Virus record (IMG/VR): IMGVR_UViG_3300034375_013297
Location: 1 to 36,674 of that record
DNA from: a virus
DNA: 36,674 bases
Strand: one strand, 5' to 3'
Shown: piece after piece, positions 14,727 through 21,752 of the stretch
Position numbering within the stretch: position 1 is the stretch's first letter
Layout: each line of letters begins with the position of its first letter
Notes under the pieces: model-generated
Told to the model about the DNA's origin: nothing
Seen by the model: the letters and a program-made list of their open reading frames with translations, nothing else
Database searches by the model: none
Position numbers and translations under genes: made by a program

Positions 14727-16676
14727 ATGTCAACTTCCAATAACAGGAACTCACAAACTGGATCTGTCTCTCAAACCGAAGGGTTTTCTAATAGGGTGTT
14801 AGGATTTGATTATGGAGCAACTAATGCTGCCAATAGTTCAATCTACGGATCAAAAGAAGCTCAGAGAGATGCTGCCTCATCACAGTTAACTGGCAGGATG
14901 TCCAATCTGGGATCTGTGAATCCCAACAAGGGTCCAACTGCAAGGACTCTTTTTTATAACGGGGGTTTCTATAGCTCAGATAATGCCAAATACGGGCAGT
15001 TTCTGCTTTATTCGTTTGGTAATAACCAAAATGACTTCATTCAGGAATACTACAAATCAGAAAACCGGGATTTCAACTCCAGGATTTCTTCTGTTTTAAG
15101 TGTTACTGGGAGAGGCGGTAGCAAGAACCCGTCTGCTGGCCAATTGGTAAATATTACCCAGACTACCCTTAACCAAATAGACTCAAACCCTGAAACAAGT
15201 GAGGAAAGGGAAAGCTTAAGTACAAGGGGTAATAAGTCTTTGATTGTTGGTGGCGCTTCCGCTCCTTATTATTGGAAGGATTTCCTTTATTGTAAATATT
15301 ACGGATCAATCCCTAATAATTATATGATTACCCTTAGAAGATTCCCAGCTCCGATGAGGGATAATCTTTCTATTCCAGATCAGCTCTTAGCAAGTGATCT
15401 TTATGGCAAGCAGGGAGCAGGAAGACCTGTTGCCCAAGCGGTAACGTGGTGGGGCGGTGACACAAACAATTCATTAAAAGACGTTATTGGATTTCAAGCC
15501 GGACTAAAATGGGATCCAAAAACACAGGATGATGTTAAGTACCAAAAAGGATTTGATCAAGGATTTTTCAAAAGTGTTCTTGGTCGAGCTTTTGCTGGTG
15601 CAGCTGCTGGTGCTGGAGCAGGTGACCTTTTAGCCAGAGCTGGTGATGTTGCCAACTTAGCTGTTGCAGCTACCGACGGAGGTAGAGATGAGGTCACTAT
15701 ACCTAAGATTAACTTTGCGTTGCGTGATAAGATGCTGACCGAGGGAGGTCCACTATCGGATTTTATATTTGTTTCTGTAGATACCGTCGATAAAACCTGG
15801 GTTAGAGATAGAGGTTTAACTTTCTCAGAAGAACCCTTCCAGCTTGATTTTCATTATGAGCTTACCTCAGTTGGTGAGGTAAACACTAAAGCTGCAATGA
15901 TCGATATATTAGGTAATTTGCTTGCTATTGGTACCAATTATGGAAATTTTTTAACCCCAGATATTAGATACGATAATACCTTCCCTGCTATCGGATTTCC
16001 TGGTGGTGAGGAGGGTCTCAAAGCATTTTATTCAGATCCTATTGGCTGGACAAAAACTGCAATTAAATTTTTGGCCAATCCTGATGCTGAAACCATGAAC
16101 GATCCACAGGCTCAGGCTTTTAAAGAGTCTGCTGCCACTGTTGAAAAATCAATAGCTGAGCTACAAAGTGTGATTAAGCAGCTTGATAGCAACGATTTAG
16201 CTGAGCTCATTGAAAAAGATGCAGCTATCGGTAATATTCTTGCTTTCGCATTGGCTGATGACTTTATACAAAATATACAGTTGCCTGTTGCTATCCAAAC
16301 CGGAGCACCTACTGGAGAATGGCACTTAGTAGTTGGCAATCCCATGAACCCAATAGCTATGATTGGTAATGTTATTTGTGAAGGTGTAGATATCCAATTT
16401 AGTGAAGTTTTAGGCCCTGATGATTTTCCAACAGAACTTGTTGCTACTTTTACATTAAGACACGGTAGGAATAGAGAAAGAGGTGAGATTGAAAGCATGT
16501 TCAATAGAGGTGATGGAAGGCTTTATCAGAGCACAATTCCGACATATGCTAGTAATCAATCTAGCTTTAACCAAGGTCTCTCCGATGGATCTACTGTTAG
16601 TACTTTCAGAGGAGGAACAATTACTACAGATTCACCAAACGATATTTCAACTAGGAACGGAGGAACCCCTCAGTAA
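14727..16676 (+). CDS. Large tail/baseplate structural protein
   Basis: A 649-residue protein of the tail block. The N-terminal 130 residues are Ser/Asn/Gly-rich and likely flexible; an Ala/Gly-rich hydrophobic stretch (AGAAAGAGAGDLL, about 292-304) lies mid-protein. At about 529-595 there is a EWHLVVGNPMNPIAMIGN segment followed by an LGPDDFP motif and a FTLRHGRNRERGEIESMF end, an arrangement I associate with tube-end or baseplate proteins of myophages, although I cannot assign it to a T4 gene. It has a polar Ser/Thr/Asn tail. It starts the run 14727-24557 of large virion proteins. A tail-tube-initiator role is a guess. Confidence 0.75.
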   Translation: MSTSNNRNSQTGSVSQTEGFSNRVLGFDYGATNAANSSIYGSKEAQRDAASSQLTGRMSNLGSVNPNKGPTARTLFYNGGFYSSDNAKYGQFLLYSFGNNQNDFIQEYYKSENRDFNSRISSVLSVTGRGGSKNPSAGQLVNITQTTLNQIDSNPETSEERESLSTRGNKSLIVGGASAPYYWKDFLYCKYYGSIPNNYMITLRRFPAPMRDNLSIPDQLLASDLYGKQGAGRPVAQAVTWWGGDTNNSLKDVIGFQAGLKWDPKTQDDVKYQKGFDQGFFKSVLGRAFAGAAAGAGAGDLLARAGDVANLAVAATDGGRDEVTIPKINFALRDKMLTEGGPLSDFIFVSVDTVDKTWVRDRGLTFSEEPFQLDFHYELTSVGEVNTKAAMIDILGNLLAIGTNYGNFLTPDIRYDNTFPAIGFPGGEEGLKAFYSDPIGWTKTAIKFLANPDAETMNDPQAQAFKESAATVEKSIAELQSVIKQLDSNDLAELIEKDAAIGNILAFALADDFIQNIQLPVAIQTGAPTGEWHLVVGNPMNPIAMIGNVICEGVDIQFSEVLGPDDFPTELVATFTLRHGRNRERGEIESMFNRGDGRLYQSTIPTYASNQSSFNQGLSDGSTVSTFRGGTITTDSPNDISTRNGGTPQ

Positions 16677-16693
16677 AAAACAATATTTAGCAT

Positions 16694-17263
16694 ATGTTGC
16701 AGATTGATATACTTAATAAAAATAAAGGTCTTTTCAATCCAGATTCTGAACAACTTCAAAGAAATTATGGAATTTGGGATTTAACAAGATCTAGTATAAC
16801 TTATGCTGGAGTAGACGTAAGGTTTAAGAAATATGTGGTTATTAAGAGTGACGACCAGATGAGGCCTGATTTGTTAGCTTATAGATCTTTTGGTGACATG
16901 AACTATACAGGTAGTTTGTTAAAAATTAATTCGGTGTCAAACCCTTTTGCTGTTGGTGAGGGAGATGTTTTTGCTATTCCAACCCCTAAATCTGTGGAAG
17001 GGATGTTTTCTAATAAGAAAACTCTTAAAGATGAGTCAAATAAGAATCCAAATTCACAGTTTAGAGACTCTCAGGAGCAAAGAAAATTCAAAGTAAGTGA
17101 TTCTAGAAAAGAATTTCTTGCCAAAAGGAAAAATCCTACACCTCAGATACTTCCTCCTAATGTTTTGCAAGATGGCGAAAGACAAACTGTAAGGACAAAT
17201 GCTGTTATCGGGCTTGCTCCTGATGTAAGCAATGCTTCTCCAAATCCTAATGCTAATGTTTAA
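16694..17263 (+). CDS. gp53: Baseplate wedge protein, gp53-like (LysM-like core)
   Basis: A 189-residue protein. RPDLLAYRSFGDMNYTGSLL at about 57-76 followed by NSVSNPFAVGEGDVFAIPTP fits the pattern of T4 gp53 and LysM-like tail proteins (D..L...Y.D....W.l...N...dPf....G..l.IP). The expected Trp of the LysM-like core is replaced by Gly/Ser. The C-terminal 80 residues are Lys/Asn/Gln-rich and probably flexible. In T4, gp53 joins the wedges to the hub at the baseplate centre. It sits 17 bases after the large tail protein and 5 bases before the hub-like gene, in keeping with a baseplate role. Confidence 0.62.
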   Translation: MLQIDILNKNKGLFNPDSEQLQRNYGIWDLTRSSITYAGVDVRFKKYVVIKSDDQMRPDLLAYRSFGDMNYTGSLLKINSVSNPFAVGEGDVFAIPTPKSVEGMFSNKKTLKDESNKNPNSQFRDSQEQRKFKVSDSRKEFLAKRKNPTPQILPPNVLQDGERQTVRTNAVIGLAPDVSNASPNPNANV

Positions 17264-17268
17264 AACTA

Positions 17269-18774
17269 ATGGCATCAGATCAGATTGTAATAAATAATTT
17301 TTCAAAAACAAGTATCAGACTTGATGAGCTTGTTGTTCCTAATAGATCTGGGCAAGAAATACCAAACCAACCTTTATTTAGCGATGCCGACGATAAATCT
17401 TGGGGAGCTTATAGACCTGTTGTTTTTATCAATGGGTATTATGTTGATCAGTATATGGACCATTTTGAGTTCGTTCAAGGGGATTTCCTTCCAACTATAA
17501 GGGTTACATTTACTATGGGAGATCCACTTTTTATAAGTGTCAACTATCCAAAAGATGGTGATATAATTTCTATGTACATACGGTCTAGAGAGGATATCTA
17601 TAAGCCAATAAGGATGGATTTCAATGTGCTGAGTGTAAGATCCTCGCAATCTCAAGATCCCGATGGGTCCAAGATAAGGTTTACTATTCTGGGGGAAACT
17701 AGAATTCCTGGCTTATATTCTGAGGTTTCTAGGGCACTTAGAAATATGACCTCCTATGATGCTCTTTTTGAAATCTCTCAGGCTTTAAATCTTGGATTTT
17801 CTTCTAATGATGATGGTTTGGATGACACCATGACTTGGATTTGTCCTAATTTTTCTCTTTACCAATTTATCCATGAGATATGTGAAAGAGCTTATAAAAA
17901 TGACGAGAGCTTCTACAAGGTTTGGATAGACCCCTATTATAATCTAACATTTGTAAATCTGAATAACCAATTGACGGCGGATGACTATATACAACAAGTG
18001 AAGGTTGTTCGTGGAGATCCTGATTCTACAAATGATACTTTTTTACCCGGGACAAATCTTGATATGCAAGAAATGCCTTTAGCTTTCACAAACCAAAAAG
18101 GATCAGGAGATCTTCCATTTTATATTACCAATTTTACCATGCTTTCGAAGGCTGGAAATACGAATAACAAATACGGATACATTCAGGAGGTTCAGTTTTA
18201 TGACGATGGTTTGCAGGTTGAAAATGGGAATTTTACTGAGAAGTATATTAAGTACACAATAGAGGCCACTACAACTGAAAACATCGGTGAAAATCAAGTT
18301 TTACAAAAAGGTAGACCAAAAGAAGATGAATACAAACTTGAGGTCAGAAAAGCTTGGTATGGATCTCTCAATAACAGCCCTGGTGGCGGAGGTGTACATG
18401 ATAACTTTATTCAAGCCTTAATTCAAAATGAATTTAATAAAGGCGACCTTGAAAAGTTTACACTCAAACTGGAATTGAGTGGATATTATGCAGGCATTTA
18501 CCGTGGACAAGCAGCCCCTGTTTTAATCTATGCTAATAAGCAGGGAAAGAGGAAAGAAAACACCGGGGTATCAAGTGATCAGAAACCCCAAGATGATGTA
18601 AACCCGGTTTTAGATCAATTTCTATCCGGTATTTACATCATTAGCTCAATTGAGGTTAAGTATGATACCTTTAGAGGTATGTACCAGGTAGTTTATCTCA
18701 ATAAAAGAGAATGGACTCTCAATAGTGCTGGTCCTTTCCCTAAATCTTTCCCAATAAATCTCCTAACCGGATAA
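17269..18774 (+). CDS. Baseplate hub protein, gp27/gpD-like
   Basis: A 501-residue protein. The central part (about 160-235: TSYDALFEISQALNLGF, then TWICPNFSLYQFIHEICERAY, then KVWIDPYYNLTFVNL) has the hallmark order of the hub fold shared by T4 gp27, Mu gp44 and P2 gpD. The N-terminal domain has the beta pattern expected of the first tube-like domain; the C-terminal part (about 380-500) is again beta-rich, ending in VVYLNKREW. Its role is to form the trimeric hub that carries the spike (gene at 21075) and contacts the tail tube. Length is above T4 gp27 (about 391 aa). Context with gp53-like and gp5-like genes supports the call. Confidence 0.68.
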   Translation: MASDQIVINNFSKTSIRLDELVVPNRSGQEIPNQPLFSDADDKSWGAYRPVVFINGYYVDQYMDHFEFVQGDFLPTIRVTFTMGDPLFISVNYPKDGDIISMYIRSREDIYKPIRMDFNVLSVRSSQSQDPDGSKIRFTILGETRIPGLYSEVSRALRNMTSYDALFEISQALNLGFSSNDDGLDDTMTWICPNFSLYQFIHEICERAYKNDESFYKVWIDPYYNLTFVNLNNQLTADDYIQQVKVVRGDPDSTNDTFLPGTNLDMQEMPLAFTNQKGSGDLPFYITNFTMLSKAGNTNNKYGYIQEVQFYDDGLQVENGNFTEKYIKYTIEATTTENIGENQVLQKGRPKEDEYKLEVRKAWYGSLNNSPGGGGVHDNFIQALIQNEFNKGDLEKFTLKLELSGYYAGIYRGQAAPVLIYANKQGKRKENTGVSSDQKPQDDVNPVLDQFLSGIYIISSIEVKYDTFRGMYQVVYLNKREWTLNSAGPFPKSFPINLLTG

Positions 18775-18797
18775 ATATAAGAAAATAATAAGCCCAT

Positions 18798-21062
18798 ATG
18801 GGAATTAGAGCTACAGATAAAAATAGGAATCTATTCCTCAAAGGATTTAAACTGTCCGATTCTGGAATGAACGAGGATCCAACTTACCTTGGATTTAAAA
18901 TAGTTTTTGATCCAGGAATATTGCCTATTAACCCTGAATACGGATGGGCTCCAAGTCCTTTGTTGAGAGCACAAAATTACACTGAAGGGAATGGGGCTTC
19001 TTTTGCTTCATCTCTAGGAAATCCCTTTGGTCAACCTCAGTATGAAAGGAGACAGAGTGATGTAATCTATTATTCTGCTTATAACTATTTACTGGAAAGG
19101 GAAGCAAATTTCCCAGGACAAAACACTCAAAGGAGAGCTCAAGCTCTAAGACAGTTCCAGAAGCTTTTACAGGAGATAAACACCAATTCCCCTTGGTTTT
19201 TCCAATCTATTGATGGACTTGACCAGCTTGGTAAAATTGTTAATCGAGGCGGATGGCAAAACGAGGACGGAATGGATAATTTCAATCCTCAAAGAACTTC
19301 AGGAAGCACATTAACTGTAAATTGTTTGGAATCATTAAACCTCCGTATTTCTGCTTTAGCAGATCTGTATAATCAAGCTACCTTTGATTATGACAACATG
19401 AGGTATTTAGTCCCTAGAAATCTTAGAAAATTCACTATGTGGATCTTTGTTACAGAGATAAGGAATTTTTTTAAGACTAGTAGACTCACAGCATCGAGCA
19501 CAGCATTGACAGCGTTGGATGATTTATCTTCTCTGTTGACCACAAATAGAAACCCAGGATCTTCTGTTGTTGACCAGGGAAATGGGCAATATAGTGTGGG
19601 CGGATTTAATATGGGTTCTGAAAACCCAAGCCCTGGTGGAGGTGGAATTGGAGGAGCGTTTAAGTCCTTTGTAAATAATGTATTTCAGGGATCTGGACTA
19701 CAAAACGATGTTCAGGCTTTTACTAACCAACAAGACCAAAGCGGTATTAAACCCGTTATGATTTATGAGTGCCAGCAGTGCGAATTTGATTTTACTGAAA
19801 GTACACCAATTAAATCGACCATTGATATGGGATCAAGTACAGCAGATCCTGAAAAAAATGCTTTTAGAATTCACGTAGGTAAAGTCAGAACTAAAAACCA
19901 ATATCCAAATATTAGGCAAGATAAGAAGCCTTTGGTATTAGCAGACGGATGGGATCAAAATAGATCAAGTTACCAATTTTTAGGTGATGATACACTTTCA
20001 CTAGAAAATCTATTAGGTCTGGGGCAGCAAGCTTTAACCAACGTGGTTTCTAACGCAGTATCGGATTTAGTGAACGAGGGTATTAATCAATTCATTGATC
20101 CAGCATTAAGTGGAATAGATCAATCATTGCTTGGGAATATTTATTCCTTCAATCCTTCTCAGTTGACTCAAATGACCAGCCAAAATGGGTCTTTTGGTTT
20201 TAATAATTTAGAGAACTTCCTTAACGGAGCTTCTGAAACTGGTATTGATAATATTTTCAAAGGGAATTTGCCAAACCCCCAAACTATGGGTGAGGGCGGA
20301 CCTAGGGAAAGGGTCTATCCACCTGTTCCGCCAACTGATGTTTATGGTAAAGTACCAGGTGAAGATTTGGGAGTTCCTGACAGAGTTTATCCTGGTGTTA
20401 ATGCGGATGTTTACCAGAACGTTCCTGGTGAAGACTTAGGAGTTCCGGATAGGGTTTATCCTACAGTTAATGATGATGTTTACGAGAACGTTCCTGGAAG
20501 TGATCTAGGGGTTCCCGACAGGGTTTATGCGGATCCCTCGGGAGATGTTTACGAGAACGTTCCTGGAAGTGATCTAGGGGTTCCCGATAGGGTTTACGCG
20601 GATCCCTCGGGAGATGTTTATGATAATGTACCTGGTTCTGATCTGGGAGTACCTGATAGGACATATCCCGAACCTGGTGGTGATGTTTATGCTAACGTCC
20701 CTGGTTCCGATCTTGGTGTTCCTGATAGGAATTACTCACCGAATATTAGTGATAATGACGTTTACACAGACTCGAACTTTACCACTGATGCCCTAGGCAA
20801 TTCTAGAGTTTATGGTGATAATTCGTTGGTTTCCTCCCGAGGGGAATTAAGATCTCCTGAAAATACTTTTACTGAACCACCAGGCCAAGTTTATTCCACA
20901 CAGAGAAAAAACCCAACGTCCGGTGATATAGGAAATGTTTACCCCGTTACAAATGGTGATTTCATAATTGAAAGCCCCCTTAATTTGGGGAACTCTAAAC
21001 CCGCTGATAAATACAATGTAAGTCTGGGTGATTATAACCCTGACGAATACGAAGAGCAATAA
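18798..21062 (+). CDS. Tail/baseplate protein with six 23-residue tandem repeats
   Basis: A 754-residue structural protein of unknown family. The N-terminal 230 residues are globular with many aromatics (DPTYLGFKIVFDPGILP, then helical segments). A CxxC pair (C325, C328) lies in IYECQQCEFDF, possibly metal-binding. A Gln/Ser/Asn-rich region follows, then six exact 23-residue repeats at 514-651 with the core DVYxNVPGxDLGVPDR, and a disordered Asp/Asn-rich tail. The gene stands between the hub-like and spike-like genes, so the product probably belongs to the baseplate centre or decorates it. The repeats are hydrophilic with regular Pro/Gly turns, so they may form an extended rod or a ladder of binding sites. 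Confidence 0.78.
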   Translation: MGIRATDKNRNLFLKGFKLSDSGMNEDPTYLGFKIVFDPGILPINPEYGWAPSPLLRAQNYTEGNGASFASSLGNPFGQPQYERRQSDVIYYSAYNYLLEREANFPGQNTQRRAQALRQFQKLLQEINTNSPWFFQSIDGLDQLGKIVNRGGWQNEDGMDNFNPQRTSGSTLTVNCLESLNLRISALADLYNQATFDYDNMRYLVPRNLRKFTMWIFVTEIRNFFKTSRLTASSTALTALDDLSSLLTTNRNPGSSVVDQGNGQYSVGGFNMGSENPSPGGGGIGGAFKSFVNNVFQGSGLQNDVQAFTNQQDQSGIKPVMIYECQQCEFDFTESTPIKSTIDMGSSTADPEKNAFRIHVGKVRTKNQYPNIRQDKKPLVLADGWDQNRSSYQFLGDDTLSLENLLGLGQQALTNVVSNAVSDLVNEGINQFIDPALSGIDQSLLGNIYSFNPSQLTQMTSQNGSFGFNNLENFLNGASETGIDNIFKGNLPNPQTMGEGGPRERVYPPVPPTDVYGKVPGEDLGVPDRVYPGVNADVYQNVPGEDLGVPDRVYPTVNDDVYENVPGSDLGVPDRVYADPSGDVYENVPGSDLGVPDRVYADPSGDVYDNVPGSDLGVPDRTYPEPGGDVYANVPGSDLGVPDRNYSPNISDNDVYTDSNFTTDALGNSRVYGDNSLVSSRGELRSPENTFTEPPGQVYSTQRKNPTSGDIGNVYPVTNGDFIIESPLNLGNSKPADKYNVSLGDYNPDEYEEQ
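20337..20750 (+). repeat. Six 69-bp tandem repeats inside the gene at 18798
   Basis: Units begin at 20337, 20406, 20475, 20544, 20613 and 20682, each exactly 69 bp (23 codons) with no indels. Units 3 and 4 differ at 2 of 69 bases, both silent, pointing to a recent duplication; other units are more diverged. Confidence 0.95.
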
Positions 21063-21074
21063 AATCAGTAATAA

Positions 21075-21749
21075 ATGCCTTATACTCCACCCAAAATCTA
21101 TCTTGGTGAGATTGTAGATATTAATGATCCAATAAAGGAGGGAAGAGCTAAAGTAAAGGTCTTTGGTCTTTTTGACGAACTTGAGGTAGAAGACATTCCT
21201 TGGGCAAGTCAGGTAAATGGTATTTCTTTTGGTGGTGATGGAAATGGTAGGCTTTCTGTCCCGAGGGTTGGATCTGTAGTAGCTGTTGAGTTTGATGGCC
21301 AGAATTATTATAGAATGATTTATTATGGGCAGTGGGAAAGTTCACCGGAAATGCTGGCTGAGATAAGTGATTCATATGAGGGTGCACATTCATTTGCATA
21401 TGATACTGGGGCAGAACCTGGGCCTCTAAAGATATTTTATACCCGTAAAAAAGGTATGAACTTTATACTTGGTGATGCTAAGGTTCAGCTAGATACACAA
21501 GACGGTGGGCAGCTTAGAATTGTTATTGAAATGGGTGATGACCAGATTAGAATGGAGAATAATAAAGTTATTGTGAACTCTAACAACATCGAGCTTGGTG
21601 AAGCAGCCACCGAATCTGTAATCAAGGGAAATATATTCCAAACATATTTCAACAACCATACTCACTTGGGAAATTTAGGCGGACCTACCTCACCTCCGGT
21701 TATACCTTCAGATCCTACCCACCTTTCAAACATTTCAAAGACCAAGTAA
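21075..21749 (+). CDS. gp5: Baseplate central spike, gp5/gpV-like OB-fold protein without lysozyme domain
   Basis: A 224-residue protein. Residues 8-110 match the OB-fold domain of gp5/gpV spikes (GEIVDINDPIKEGRAKVKVFG, then IPWASQVN, then VPRVGSVVAVEFDGQNYYRMIYYG). The mid-part (about 125-185) has short beta repeats (MGDDQIRMENNKVIVNSNNIEL) like a spike beta-helix. Near the C-terminus is H195-T-H197, followed by a PTSPP segment; HxH at a spike tip binds iron in P2 gpV and phi92 gp138. The T4 gp5 lysozyme domain is absent. The protein is probably a trimer seated on the hub-like protein that pierces the outer membrane. Confidence 0.82.
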   Translation: MPYTPPKIYLGEIVDINDPIKEGRAKVKVFGLFDELEVEDIPWASQVNGISFGGDGNGRLSVPRVGSVVAVEFDGQNYYRMIYYGQWESSPEMLAEISDSYEGAHSFAYDTGAEPGPLKIFYTRKKGMNFILGDAKVQLDTQDGGQLRIVIEMGDDQIRMENNKVIVNSNNIELGEAATESVIKGNIFQTYFNNHTHLGNLGGPTSPPVIPSDPTHLSNISKTK

Positions 21750-21752
21750 TGG

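Noticed and set aside
14713-14727. TATATAAATG just before the gene at 14727 as a promoter
   Set aside because: The element touches the start codon itself, which leaves no room for a transcript leader; the gene more likely reads on from upstream.
20467-20664. Minus-strand ORF with repeated HLPRDPxKPxREPLDHFQE units
   Set aside because: Shadow of the 69-bp repeats in the gene at 18798; no start context or independent support.
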